Origin: Plotosus lineatus
Lineage: Eukaryota > Chordata > Actinopteri > Siluriformes > Plotosidae
Direction of reading: 5' to 3'
Length of the DNA: 64,000 nt
Assembly: GCA_024760905.1 (NCBI GenBank)
Contig: CM045731.1
Location: 19,597,001 to 19,661,000 of the forward strand
This document shows, piece by piece, positions 1 to 10,626 of the stretch. Each line of letters opens with the position of its first letter. Positions within the stretch are counted from its first letter, which is position 1. The notes beneath the pieces were generated by a model. It was not told the DNA's origin. It did no database searches and was given only the letters and a program-made list of their open reading frames with translations. Made by a program: the position numbers and the translations under genes.

Positions 1-75
1 TAATGCGGTACTAGTCCTTCAAAATTGTAGACACCGTAGAGTGGGAGAGATGGAGATCTCGAGCGATGGAATCTA

Positions 76-192
76 CTTTTTTTTCCCTCCTTCATACAGC
101 TTTATCACTTTCATCTTCATCTCCAATAGTGCCTTCCTTGCTTTCTTGGAAGAATTGCCATCTGATGAATCGGACTTCCTCTTGGGGGCCAT
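76..192 (-). pseudogene. Tigger/jerky-like transposase, N-terminal fragment
   Basis: Reading from an ATG at 192 on the minus strand gives a start of the type MAPKRKSDSS..KKARKA, a lysine/arginine-rich N-terminus typical of pogo/Tigger transposases just before the CENP-B-type helix-turn-helix. Only about 39 residues remain before a stop and a poly-T run at 76-84, so this is a truncated, inactive remnant. The ORF could be extended upstream to 345, but that part is an antisense reading of the RTE 3' tail next door. Tigger C-terminal remnants also occur at 2008-2256 and 42007-42120, so the family is repeated in the window. Confidence 0.6.
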
Positions 193-289
193 GGTAACGG
201 TGTACAGTAAATGAATGGAAAATCGCTTTGTAAAAGAGATGTTTCTGCAACAGTGTAGTGGTAGAATGGTGTGAGTGTAAGATGTACAT

Positions 290-627
290 CTTTTCCTTTC
301 GGCTGTTCCCTTCAGGGGTCGCCACAGCAAATCATCTGCCTCCATCTCACCCTGTCCTCTGCATCTTCTACTCTTACTCCAATGACCTTCATGTCCGCCT
401 TCACCACATCCATAAATCTCTTCTTTGGTCTTCCTCTAGGCCTTCTGCCTGGTAGTTCCAACCTCAGCATCCTACTACCAATATACTCACTATCCCTTCT
501 TTGTACATGTCCAAACCATCTCAATCTAGCCTCTCTGACTGTGTCTCCAAAACATCTTACATGGGCTGTCCCTCTGATGTACTCATTCCTGATCCTATCC
601 ATCCTCGTTACTCCCAAAGAGAACCAA
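290..627 (-). mobile_element. RTE-clade LINE, 3' terminal fragment
   Basis: Minus-strand translation gives the end of an RTE reverse transcriptase ORF, with RLRWFGHVQRR, LELPGRRPRGRPKK and WRQMICCGDP, followed by the family 3' end ('ccctgaagggaacagccgaa' on the minus strand). The piece is 5' truncated, as is usual for LINEs. The same 3' end is seen at 13021, 26893, 44927 and 60052. Confidence 0.85.
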
Positions 628-677
628 TATCAATAAATACATATTCAATGGTATAAATGCTTATAATAACAATTAAT

Positions 678-902
678 CCCCCCCAGTGCAGCTAACTGGG
701 TTATCAAAGGCGGGCCATGTCTCTCACTGTCTATGGTGAGAGGCATGTAAAAGAACCATTGCTGACTTTCGTAAAGAGTAGGCTGCAAAGCCATCAGTGT
801 GTTTCTGGGGACAAGCAGCAAGCGTTCCCGCGTCCCAGTTAATCTTCTCTGGAAGAGCCCAATTGCTACACTACCCTACGGGGATAAGATATGATGATGA
901 AC
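678..902 (+). mobile_element. tRNA-derived SINE, head-truncated
   Basis: Starts inside the SINE body at 'cccccccagtgcagctaact', continues through the conserved 'accattgctgactttcgtaa' block, then changes to a divergent tail ending 'ggggataagatatgatgatg', which resembles an L2 3' end. The A and B box part is missing. Confidence 0.7.
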
Positions 903-946
903 AATTAAGCATTCAAAAAATAATGCATAAGATGTAAATAAAATAT

Positions 947-948
<2 letters not shown>

Positions 949-980
<32 letters not shown>
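949..980. repeat. (CA)n microsatellite
   Basis: About 16 uninterrupted CA units. Confidence 0.95.
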
Positions 981-984
<4 letters not shown>

Positions 985-1200
985 GCGCACCTCACATAAA
1001 AATGTAAGTAGTTTTGATGGGGGGTTTTGGGTTGGCTTTTCTTTTTTTTTTTTTGCATAATTGGGCAATTGCCTGAATTTTTTCCCCTATTCTTCCTTAA
1101 TTTCCTTACTTTTTAATTCGATGAATAATAATAAAAAAAAAAGCGATGCACTGAAGCCGCAGGAATTGAAGCGCGAAGTAGCGAGGAATCCCTGTATATA
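985..1200 (+). mobile_element. Non-autonomous DNA transposon remnant (pogo/mariner-like end)
   Basis: The stretch from 'gtagttttgatggggggttt' through 'ttttaattcgatgaataata' to an end resembling 'gcgaagtagcgaggaatccc' recurs in inverted orientation at 35274-35936. The terminal sequence resembles a pogo/mariner inverted repeat. No coding capacity was seen. 1201-1414 is AT-rich with nothing recognised. Confidence 0.5.
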
Positions 1201-1621
1201 GTTTATTTAATATCTCGATAATCACAATATAAAACGTTCTCCCCCCCCTTTTCTTTTTTTTCTACACACAAAGGAATACATTACTAAATAAACAAACAAG
1301 TAGGAAAGTAAGTATTTTTTTTTATATTAATTCATCAAAAAAATATTTCCATCTAAATCAAATCTTTTGGCTAATTTATGGTAAAAGAGATGCACTGTAA
1401 AATCTATATAAATACAGTGGTGCCTCGGTACTCGACCATAATTTGTTCCAGATGGCTGGTCACATTCCGATTTGGTCGATTTCCAAATCTGCTTTTCCAA
1501 TTACAAATAATGTAAATGGTCTTAATCCGTTCCGTTGTCTTTTGAACAGAAGTTAACGGTACCGTAACTCATACCATAGGTCCTCAAATGAAGTGAAAAA
1601 ATTATTGAATACAGTACATTA

Positions 1622-1648
1622 TGTTATGGTCTGTGTTGTGAGAGACTC

Positions 1649-1686
<38 letters not shown>

Positions 1687-2014
1687 AAGCTGGGGAGGGG
1701 CGTGGGTGTCACACGCAGGTGGAGCACTAAACACACACACCTGATTCCACTTAATCACGGGCTATAAAGACGAGCAGCATGCTCTTCCCGGTGCTAAACG
1801 ATTGCCCCTCTTCCCTGTGATCTCTCTGGCTCTCAGCTCCGTGCTCCACCAGTTCTCACTTTAGTTTGATTTCTGTGTTTCCCCACATCTGTAACAGTGA
1901 CTACAGTTTCCCCCTGCCCTAGTGCCTTTCCTGTGAACAATAAAGCGCATCCGTTTTCATCACACCCTGTGTTCTGCATTTTTGGGTTCCGCTGAATGTT
2001 CCTGGCGTCATAGA
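1622..2014 (+). mobile_element. Solo LTR, Ty3/gypsy-like
   Basis: Begins TGTTATGGTCTGTG, the same first bases as the LTR of the gypsy element at 36159-36516. It contains a TATA-like 'ggctataaagacg' near 1760, an AATAAA polyadenylation signal near 1940 and an end resembling 'tctgcatttttgggttcc'. A (CT)n tract lies at 1653-1682. No internal gag or pol is attached. The 3' boundary is uncertain because the expected terminal ACA is not clear, and no clean target duplication was found. Confidence 0.55.
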
Positions 2015-2256
2015 AGGGCTAGAAGAGGCGGAGGATCCCCTTCCATAACAGCTTCAGGTGAATCAGTCAAAGGTGGGGTTTTTTTCCCCCCTCTTGCTAC
2101 TCGCTTTGGCATGGATGACTCTCCTTCAGGATATCCCTTTCTTTTCTTGAAGAACATTTCTAACGTGGCTTGTTTTTGCCTTCTTTTCAAAACCTTACGG
2201 AAGTGGCTCATGGCCTCATCGTTAAAGGTATTCACAGTGATATATAGTATCAACAA
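2008..2256 (-). pseudogene. Tigger-like transposase, C-terminal fragment
   Basis: Minus-strand translation contains MSHFRKVLKRRQKQATLEMF, the C-terminal signature seen in pogo/Tigger transposases, followed by a low-complexity Lys/Pro tail. The DDE catalytic core is absent. The same C-terminal motif, with changes, is at 42007-42120. This is an inactive remnant inside the 1415-2486 transposon. Confidence 0.65.
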
Positions 2257-2599
2257 CTTCCAAAATTGCCCAGAACAACGCTAGCGTCATCAGGGTGATA
2301 CATAGTTTCAACAACTTCCGGAAAGCGTGCGTTTCCACTCCCTCACGGTCTCGTTTTTTTCTCACACTTTTTTAGCGTTCGACTTCCGGATTTTGGTCGT
2401 CTTCCGGGACAAAAAAAATCCCGGATTTTTTGGTCGAATTCTGATTTGTTCGACCTCTAAAGCTTTTGAGTACCGAGGCACCACTGTAAACACAAAAAAT
2501 ACATAAAATTACTTTGATAAAACTGTAAACAGAAGGCTTTAAATACACTTGATAAAGTTTCTAAAACCTTTTTTGAGCATTAAAAAAAGTTTAAACAAA

Positions 2600-2745
2600 A
2601 AGTTTAATATGTATCAATCTGGTGTGCATGCTAATAGCATCCCATCCAGGAGGAGTTGAACTCCTGGTAGCTTCACGCTATGGAAACCAGAAATAAGCAC
2701 CGGCCTGATGAGCCACTAGGTTCGAGTGTAAAAAGCCCAACAGAC
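2600..2745 (+). repeat. Dispersed repeat family, copy 1 of 3
   Basis: 'catcccatccaggaggagtt', then 'ataagcaccggcctgatgag' and 'ccactagg' recur in the same order at 34310-34450 and 42405-42575. No coding content was seen. It is probably the 3' end of a LINE or SINE family that I cannot name. Confidence 0.6.
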
Positions 2746-4790
2746 ATCATGATAATTTTAATTAGTAATAAATGAATAGATAAATATATAAATCCCTGAC
2801 TATTTAAAATAAATCAAAACTCATAACAGAGCACTCCCTGCATGTACCATGAATTAGATGTTAAATTACCTCTTCAAATTATTTTACTTCATGCATATAT
2901 CCAGGTGGTACACTATATCCAGGTAAACTTTCGTCAAAATCCATCATGTGGTTTCAGAGTAGTTGTGCTTACGAGCGTCGATGGTCAGGGTGACTCTTAT
3001 AACTCACCATTTACATTTGACTTTGGACGAATGTAAATTTTTTTTCAAATTCCTTTTTAACTTCTAATTTAGACAGGGCATTACTTCCTTCATACAAGTT
3101 AGGTTAAGGGAACTTAAAGGCTTTACATTTTCTGAACAATCATCTTTGATGTTTGAAATCATCTAGTGCCAACAAGGGCATGCTCAGCCATCAGGAAATT
3201 TAAAACATGATTCTGATTGAATAATGCCAGAATCAAAATGACAGACACTCATAGTTCGTCACAGTCATTTGGAGCAGGTGGAATCATTATCACCACACTA
3301 AATAAAATGGAAAAATAAATTTTAAAAATATGGTTTCATAAGATTTTGTTTTGTGGTCCCCTATTATAACTTTTAATAAGTTTAAAAACGCTGATAACAT
3401 TTACACAACTTGCTTAAAAAAATAAACAAAACCAAGTAATCATTAGTTTTGACCAGTTTGGCAGCCGGAGTTAGTTACGACACTTTTGTGTCATCAGTGA
3501 CTGAGACTTCTTTTGGACACCTGCTTTGCTTCAGTTCAGTTCATTTTCTGTAACCGCTTAATCCTAACTAGGGTCGCGGGGAGGCTGGCGCCCATCCCAA
3601 CCAACTCCGGGCGAGGGCAGAGTACACCCAAGACAGCTCGCCAGGCCATCGCAGGGCAGCAACACGCCGACGGCTTTGCAGCCTACTCTTGTCGAAAGTC
3701 AGCAATGGTTCTTTTACATGCCTCACACCATAGACAGTGAGAGACATGGCCTGCCTTTGATAACCCAGTTAGCTGCACTGGGGAGGACAGTGACAACCTT
3801 GTGGAGAGTGGGACTCGAACCCCGAACCTTTGGATCAGCGATCCAGCACCCTATACCACTAGACCACCACTGCCCTCTGCTTTGCTTCAGTCCACTATAT
3901 TAGTTCTATTATTTTCCTCAGGAGAATTCTTCATCAGTTACTAAAACATTCCACCTATGAAGGGAATAAAAAGAAGTGGGGATTCTTCACAGATGACGGA
4001 TTAATGCTGCCTTTACATGCTAGTTGTAAAGTCCTATTTCCCCCCCTTGTATGGTTGGATTTATCAGGAACAACAATCAAGAGACCCTCCACGATTTCCA
4101 CACAAATGTTTTAGGTGATGGGGTCCAGGGGCATTAGAGACTTCCTCGAATATTCTTACACTACTTCTTCAGCTACTTAAAGGTTTTCCCAGGTGACAAC
4201 CTTAATGCGCCTTGGGATCACTGTTATTTATAAATTAATAGGTATTAACCTTCCATCAAAAAACATGTTCTTATTTTATTTTTTATGTTTTAATTATTGC
4301 CAAAGTATCAAACATTGCAAAAATACACACAGTTGCACACAAGGTGTCAAAAGAAAGTATCAGGCACAATGGTTTGGTTCGGTTGAATACAAAAATCAGT
4401 TGCCACCCTACGACATTTTTGCAAAAATTTAAGATGGCTCCACAGCAAACTGGTGTCCAATGCACCCAAGGCTATAAATATAGCAGAGACAGACAAAACT
4501 AGTAGAAGGAATCCCAAATTAAGTTGCACTGTTTAAAAAAAAATAATGGTGTGCTGAATCTCATCTTATGGGTCACACCCACCCTAGGTATCAAAGTTAT
4601 TTCTAATTTTACAACTCAAAATTATGACTTGAGGGGACTGTGTGACCATGACTCCGATAGCATGTAGAGGCAGCATTAGTAGATCATCTGGGTACCATCT
4701 GACTATTACACTACTGCCTGCTGAGTATTCAGACAGGACTATATCCTTTTTTTGCATGCAAACATGATGAAAGTATTTGTATGCAGCCCA
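2741..4790 (+). repeat. Segmental duplication, copy 1 (pair with 27990-29870)
   Basis: The two regions align through long shared blocks, e.g. 'aaactttcgtcaaaatccat', 'ttggcagccggagttagtta' and 'tagagacttcctcgaatatt' (with small changes). Copy 1 has a SINE at 3536-3876 that copy 2 lacks. Copy 2 has a SINE at 29021-29359 whose empty site is visible here near 4290. No gene was recognised. Part of it also recurs at 51690-51860. Confidence 0.85.
3536..3876 (-). mobile_element. tRNA-derived SINE, L2-type tail, with 15-bp TSD
   Basis: Complete element flanked by perfect direct repeats CTGCTTTGCTTCAGT at 3521-3535 and 3877-3891. On the minus strand it has a tRNA-like head with an A-box-like TGGTCTAGTGG and a B-box-like GGTTCGAGTCC (degenerate here), the common body, and a tail ending 'taagcggttacagaaaatga' that matches L2-type LINE 3' ends. 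Confidence 0.9.
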
Positions 4791-6525
4791 TTCTTGAGTC
4801 TGACCTTAGTAATTATATTATTATTATTATTATTACTACTAGTATTATGGAGCACAATGTACCAGGCCCCATACAGGGCAATCATTTATAGCCCAGGAGT
4901 ACAATATATTTTGTACCAACCTCTTCAAATTATCTCATGGGGCATGATCAGAGATCCCACACCCTTGTCTTAACTTGTATAAATTTTAGCATTTGTGCAA
5001 CCATCAGAAAATTACACAAGTAAACATTTAAAGAGACCAACACCAGAGTAGACTTCAACTAGCTGAACAAGCAGAGGAGCAAAAGGGAAATTATAGTAAA
5101 GCCTCAGAAATCATGATTACGAGTATTTCAGTGAAAAATCAAACTGGTGCATGTGTTACACAAAATGTTTACATAAAGTTTTCAAGGATAAAACAAAAAG
5201 TTTGTGGTTTAACATTTTATTTCAGATGACCGACTTGTAGGGTGCAGACAAAGCTGCTGCTAGTTTTAGGCATCCAGAGCAGTTATTAAGGCTTAAATAT
5301 GCATAGAAACAACATCAAACCATGTCCAAAAACGTTCAAACAACGCAATAAATATTAAATTTGAGCTACAACACATTTTATTCAACACTATTGTGTCCAG
5401 TTTATACTTATATAACGATTAATATTACATCCCTTGCAACTAGGCCTTTATTGAAGCTGATTGGTGAGCTAGCTTTAGCTTGCTAGCCAGCACTTGGCTA
5501 ATAAACTTGGTGAGGTTAGGATTTTAATCTCTCTTTTTTTTTTACAAGAGCAATGAAATTACAATTGTTTTTTTTTTTCTATTTCATTTTGCATGTTAGC
5601 TCACCTTAGCGAAGAAAATCCAACAAAATTGACTAGCACCGGATTGAACCTAGTTGAATAACTGTCATAGCCTGTTGTTTATATAATAAAACAGCCAAAC
5701 TACACAAACAGTACTTCACCTGGGAACGAGTGGTGCATTCGAAGTATACAGAGATATAACCTGGACTGTTTACATTTGTCAAAACCGCTGTACGGTTTAA
5801 TGTACACTTATAGTTTGGAAGAAAGCCGAAGGCAAACAATCAATGGCCACCCCGCTGACTAGCCGAGCTAGCATAGATGTTAGCTTAGCATAGATGCTAA
5901 TGCTAACTCCACACAGCAGACAAAACAGCCCAACACCGGGCCGTAATAAAAATGCATGTATATTTCTCCTGTAACACACAGGCAAACTATATCTGTTTAT
6001 GAGTCACGCCTGAAGTGTTATTTAGCTGCAATAATTACTGACCTTCGATAAAAACGCTCTTCTTTTGAGCCATGTTGTTTATTCCATATTGTTGGCGATT
6101 GAGGCTGTTTGTGTCTCTCTCTCTCTGAGCCACACCGATATTGCTGAGGGAGAAGCTGCCCAAGTGCCGTGCAGCGGCACAGCGTCAATAAGTCACATTT
6201 CCAAGAAAAAAAATCAGCATTTTAGTCACAATGAGAACAAAAAAAGACTGATTGACTTCCTTTCCTCAAATTGCGTTCAATTATTCAACATACACTTGAA
6301 AAAACTATCAAAAATCTTGTTTGGAACACTTCCAGAATTGCCATTAAACACCTGAAGCTACTAGTGGCAGATATTAATATTATCAAATTTAATATCTCAT
6401 CAGGTCATTCTAACTTTTTAATATTTTTATTTTAATTCAAGAAGTTCACATACTCTGACCAAATGTTTTATAAAAAGCTGACCACCACACCCACATGTTA
6501 TTGTTAAACATCTTTAAAAGTTATT
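4791..6525. other. Non-coding stretch; possible gene 5' end
   Basis: No convincing long coding region. There is a TAT/ATT simple repeat near 4815-4840 and 'gctagc/gctaac'-rich sequence at 5470-5500 and 5860-5905. The 5940-6120 part is repeated at 51850-52020 as part of the larger duplication. Confidence 0.5.
6043..6073 (-). other. Candidate first coding exon (minus strand)
   Basis: Reading minus from an ATG at 6073 gives MAQKKSVFIE plus one base, followed at once by a GTCAGT splice-donor-like sequence. The duplicate at 51961-51990 keeps the ATG and donor but has drifted (MAKKKCFLSK). No downstream exon was identified, so it may be chance or the start of an unseen gene. Confidence 0.25.
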
Positions 6526-6604
6526 CATCTTTTAGTCATCATAGAGAGAGAGAGATGAGATTTGATGAGATTTGAGAGAGATGAGATAAGATGAGATGCA
6601 AGAG

Positions 6605-6870
6605 GGGGCAGTGGTGGTCTAGTGGATAGGGTGCAGGATTGCTGATCCTAAGGTTGGGGGTTCGAGTCCCCACAGGGTTGTCACTGTGCCCCCCCAGTGC
6701 AGCGGTGGGCCATGTCTCTCACTGTCTATGGTGTGAGGCATGTAAAAGAACCATTGTTGACTTTCGTAAAGAGTAGCTGCAAAGCTGTCAGCATGTTTCT
6801 GTCCCTTGCTAAAAGGGTTGTGTCAAGAAGGACATGCAATGTAAAAACGTATGCCAAATCAAACATGCGA
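6605..6870 (+). mobile_element. tRNA-derived SINE, RTE-type tail, truncated
   Basis: Begins GGGGCAGTGGTGGTCTAGTGG and carries a B-box GGTTCGAGTCC, the common body and the start of the RTE-type tail ('aaaagggttgtgtcaagaag'). It stops at 6870, where an inverted SINE begins. A purine-rich GA tract lies at 6543-6600. Confidence 0.85.
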
Positions 6871-7024
6871 ACACCATAGACAGTGAGAGACATGGCCAGC
6901 CTTTGATAACCCAGTTAGTTGCACTGGGGGCAGGGGACAGTGACAACCTTGTGGAGAGTGGGACTTGAATCCCCAACCTTAGGATCAACGATCCAGCGCC
7001 CTATACAACTAGACCACCACTGCC
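6871..7024 (-). mobile_element. tRNA-derived SINE, 5' half, inverted against its neighbour
   Basis: Inverted copy of the SINE head and body ending 'gaccaccactgccc'. Together with 6605-6870 it forms a head-outward inverted pair. The pair plus the GA tract is flanked by 17-bp near-identical direct repeats (6526-6542 and 7025-7041). Confidence 0.8.
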
Positions 7025-7429
7025 CATCTTTTAGTTATCATAATACTCTCTATTTTCTTTTGGGAAAAGTCTTCACTAGTTGTTGTTTTTGGGAGTTTTT
7101 TGGAGTGTGGCCGTGGGACGCTCATTCGACCCAACCATAAGAGCACTAGCATGGTCAGACAGTGATGTCAGGCATGAAGGATGGTGTGTTGAAGACTGCA
7201 ATGTACGGTCGGGTTCGAGATGAGGAATTCATGTGCAGGACATTTGATTTCTTCCACATATGCCAGAACAGGTTTCGCTTGTACCATTTATGGGAGGATG
7301 AAATTCCAACTCAAAGACAAACAACTTCTTGAAAACCAGATGACAGCAAAAACGTCCTCGGTTTGACTCCTGTGTATTTCTGTGTAGAATTTGTACGTAT
7401 ATACGTATATCCCCCCACACTCCAAGGTG

Positions 7430-7575
7430 TGAGTCTGAGTGGTTGTGTGTGTTTGTGTGTGTTGCCTAGTCATGGTCTGGTGAGCTATACAGGGTGTATC
7501 CTGCCTTTTCCTCGAGTCAGCTAACATAGACTCCAGCCTTTGACCCTAATAGGGAAAAAGTGGTTCAATTATATT
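7430..7575 (+). mobile_element. L2-type LINE or SINE 3' end fragment
   Basis: 'gagctatacagggtgtatcc' and 'agactccagcctttgaccct' resemble the fish L2/Maui 3' end. 7042-7429 contains no recognised feature. Confidence 0.5.
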
Positions 7576-7576
7576 G

Positions 7577-7935
7577 ATCTATTCAGCAGTGACAGTAATG
7601 TAGTGGTTAGTACATCCACCTCAGCAAAAAGGTCCTAATTTAAGTCCTGGCCTCAACAACAAAGGTATTTCTGTATGGAACTTGCATGTTCTCCACGTGC
7701 TTGTGTGGATTTCTTCCTGATACTCTGGTTTCCTCCTACAGTCTAAAGGCACACATTAGCACGTTAAGTTAATTAGCTGTTCCAAATTGGCACGAGGTGC
7801 GAGTGTGGATGCAACCATCAACACTCGCCATGGACTGGTGATCTTTTCAGAGTGCACCCTGCCTTCCCCAACAGTGGTCTAGGATAGGCTCCAGCTTCCC
7901 TGTACACGCAGTAGGTTCAGCAAATAAATGAATGA
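7577..7935 (+). mobile_element. L2-tailed tRNA-derived SINE (second SINE family)
   Basis: A tRNA-like head ('gtagtggttagtacatccac') is followed by the fish L2-type region with 'ggaacttgcatgttctccac', 'tggtttcctcctacagtcta' and an end 'aaataaatgaatgagtg'. This is a different SINE family from the 'ggggcagtggtgg' family. Confidence 0.75.
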
Positions 7936-7964
7936 GTGTATTGCAATCACATTTTTTTGATTTA

Positions 7965-8335
7965 ATGCGGCATAGTGGTGTAGTGGTAAGTGAGTCCACA
8001 TCGTGGCGTGATGGTCCTGGGTTTGAGTCATGGGCTCAGGTGTTTGTGTGTGGGGTTTGCCGGTTCTTCCAGGCCTTTCGCAGGTTTACTTTGGGAACTC
8101 CAGTTTCCTCCCACAATCCAAATTCATGCACGTTAGGCTAATTAGTGGTTCCAAATTGCCCCTAATGTGAATGTGAGTGTAAAAGGTTTTGTGCATGTGT
8201 GTGTTGGCCTTGCAATGGTCTGCTGAGGTGTTTTGGGTCCACCCCTTTTGCCCCGTGTTGGCTAAGATATGCAATAACCTCCCAGCAACCCTAATATGAT
8301 GACGTACTTTGGCAAATAAGTGAGTGAGTGTATGT
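7965..8335 (+). mobile_element. L2-tailed tRNA-derived SINE (second family), degenerate
   Basis: Same layout as 7577-7935: 'tagtggtgtagtggtaagtg', 'tcctgggtttgagtcatggg', 'tttcctcccacaatccaaat' and an end 'gcaaataagtgagtgagtg'. The 3' part recurs at 52026-52075 within the duplicated unit. Confidence 0.7.
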
Positions 8336-9090
8336 ACTGTACTGTATATGAATGAGTGTATCTGGAGATGCTGGGTGATTTTAACAGAAGAAACATCTTT
8401 ACCACCAGGGGATGCCACAGGCTTGCTTTTTATAACTGCTTTATTGCTGTAACTTCATAATGAGTGATACACTGACAAAATCTGTTTATTGAATTTTAGC
8501 AGTTTGAAATAATTATGAATTGGACTTTAGAAATCCTTCATTGACTTCATCACCATCATAATCTTCTTCTTTGGCTTAATCCAAGGTCAGATCGCGGGGC
8601 AGCAGCCGAAGCAGTGAGGTCCAGCTATCCCTCTGGCCAGCCACTTCCTCCAGCTTTTTCAGGGTGATACTGAGAAATTCCTCAGTTCCTCAGGACATAA
8701 TCTTCAATTGACTTTAGATTTTATAGTCTAGCTATTGAAATCTATAGATTCTACTGGTAATCTACAGGTTGTTTCTTTAAGAAACTTTATTAAAATATGT
8801 TCCTGTAAAAAATGAGGGACATTCACTTGTACACTTACTTGCTGTGAGATGAATTTGTGAACTACCGGCTGTCCACCTAAACTGACAAGCATCGCAAAGA
8901 GACAATTGATCAAAGAATCAGCCGAGAGGCCCATGATACCTACAGGGAGTACCTACCTAGGAGCTACAGAGATTCACAGCTAAGGGGGGAGAGCTGTCTA
9001 GGGTATGAATATTAATTGTGCCCTCCAAAAACCTGTCCTTTATCAAAGAGTGGCAAGAAAAAAACCCCATAAAAATCTGTTTGCAGTTGC
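8336..9090. other. Duplicated non-coding sequence (pair with 52080-53470)
   Basis: Shared blocks include 'aacatctttaccaccagggg', 'agccacttcctccagctttt' and 'gaaatctatagattctactg'. The copy in unit E is interrupted at the equivalent of 8731 by a LINE (52455-53372). No gene was recognised. Confidence 0.7.
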
Positions 9091-9094
9091 AAAT

Positions 9095-9385
9095 TAAATG
9101 GGGGACACAGCAAACATCTAAAAGGTGTTCCCATCAGATCACACCAAAATTGAACTATTTGTCCAAAATGCAAAATGACATGTGTGGCAGAAAATTTACC
9201 CTTCACATCACCCTGAACACCCCATCACCACTGTGAAAGAATACGGTGGCAGCATCGTGCTGTGGGGATCCGTTTCTCAGCATGGACTGGGAAGCGGCAT
9301 GGAGCCAAATACAGTACAATTGTGGAAGAAAACCAAGACTGAGACTGGGGCAGAAGCTCAGCTTGTAATAGGAAAATGACCCTAA
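9095..9385 (+). pseudogene. Tc1-like transposon remnant, copy 1
   Basis: The text is a decayed Tc1 transposase mid-region: HPEHPITTVKEYGGSIVLWG corresponds to the usual KHGGGSIMLWG block, followed by a region equivalent to the 'gagcc aaatacag' and 'gacaatgaccctaaac' parts of fish Tc1 elements. The inverted ends and most of the catalytic triad are gone. Paralogous remnants lie at 9497-9700, 45110-45410 and 53540-53830, upstream of sulfotransferase copies, so it travelled with the duplications. Confidence 0.65.
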
Positions 9386-9496
9386 ACATTAAAATAGCTT
9401 TATTTACAACTAAATGATTTTGATTGAGAAAAGTGATCACTTATCCTAAAGTTGGGGGTTCAAGTCCCACTCTCAACAGGTTGCCATGTAAAAATG

Positions 9497-9700
9497 CAAA
9501 ATGCCATGTGTGGCAGAAAACTTACCCTTCACATCACTCTGAACACCCCATGAAAGAATATGGTGGCATCCTGCTGTGGGGATCCGTTTTTCAACAGGGA
9601 CTGGTATGTGGGATGGAGCCAAATACAGTACAATTGTGGAGGAAAACCAAGATTGAGACTGGGGCAGAAGCTCAGCTTGTAACAGAAAAATGACCCTAAA
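9497..9700 (+). pseudogene. Tc1-like transposon remnant, copy 2
   Basis: Near repeat of 9180-9385 (HSEHPMKEYGGILLWGSVFQ), giving a local tandem duplication present in unit A only. It is short and inactive. Confidence 0.6.
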
Positions 9701-9747
9701 CATTCAAATAGCTTTATTTACAATGGAATGGTTTTGATAAAAAAAAA

Positions 9748-10063
9748 GTGGTGGCCTGGTGGTAAGTTCCTGGATCACTGATCCTAAAGTTGGGGTTTCA
9801 AGTCCCACTCTCAACAGGTTTTCACTGTCGCCACAGTGCAGCTAACTGGGTTATCAAAGGCCAGCCATGACAGTGAGGTCTGTGGTGAGAAGCATGTAAA
9901 AGAACCATTGCTGACTTTCGTCAAGAGTAGGCTGCAAAGCTTGTTTCTGCCTTGTGATAGCCTGGTGAGCTGTCCAGGGTGCATTCTGCCCTCACCTAGA
10001 GTGGGCTGAGATGGTTGCCAGCCTCCCTGCAACCCTAAACAGGAAAATGAATTAATGAGTGAA
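9748..10063 (+). mobile_element. tRNA-derived SINE, L2-type tail
   Basis: Head 'gtggtggcctggtggtaagt', common body, L2-type tail ending 'aatgaattaatgagtgaatg'. A copy at the same relative place is at 53843-54183 in unit E, so this insertion predates the A/E duplication. Confidence 0.85.
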
Positions 10064-10626
10064 TGGTTTCTATTAAATCACATCAAGTACTGTATTAGAA
10101 TTACACAAGCAAAGTTCAGATATCAAATCCAACTGAGTGTCCGTCCCACTATTTGAAAATAGAAACATTTTTCCTGGGCTCCTGAGCTGCGCGACAAGGT
10201 GGGTCATTATTAATGTGAAAATCACAAATTAGAATCTGGCTTAATTCCCCAGCCATCCGTGACCGAGAATACATGGGAGCTATTTGGCTGAGCTCTCACG
10301 AGAGGAAGTTACCGTATACGCTCAGCTCCCTGTCACTTACAGCGATCGCCAGCCAATCATGGACGTCTGTGAGCTCATTCGTACGAGGGGATGGATAGTG
10401 CTTTCTCTTCAAGTGTCTGAGACCCACTTCTAAGTATGAAAAGAAGCAGTGGCTAGCTAGCATTGCATTTTATGGATTGCATGCTTTTACCCCTCCCTGG
10501 TTGGCGGCGATTGTGTGATCGTGAATGCAAATATGATGGGTGGGAATTGGATATGACTAAATTAAGGAGAAAATAATGGGAAGTATAAAAGAAGGAAATA
10601 AACATTTCCCCAAAAGACATCATACT
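10064..10626. other. Upstream flank of sulfotransferase A, shared with unit E
   Basis: Aligns with 54184-54570 ('aaatcacatcaagta', 'agccaatcatgg', 'gagacccacttctaa'). It contains a CCAAT-type motif near 10352. No coding region was recognised. Confidence 0.5.

Larger units (their letters stand above)
1415..2486 (-). mobile_element. pogo/Tigger-like DNA transposon, interrupted by a solo LTR
   Basis: The ends are inverted repeats that match over the first 19 bases (CAGTGGTGCCTCGGTACTC), each flanked by TA, the target duplication of the Tc1/mariner/pogo superfamily. A second pair of related motifs, with gtcga/tcgac blocks, lies inside each end. A transposase C-terminal remnant reads on the minus strand at 2008-2256. 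At about 1 kb the element is far too short to be autonomous, and it is split by an LTR at 1622-2014. Confidence 0.75.

Noticed and set aside
4752..4973. 73-residue ORF with a hydrophobic Leu/Ile run
   Set aside because: The hydrophobic run comes from a (TAT)n/(ATT)n repeat and is not a true membrane protein signal.
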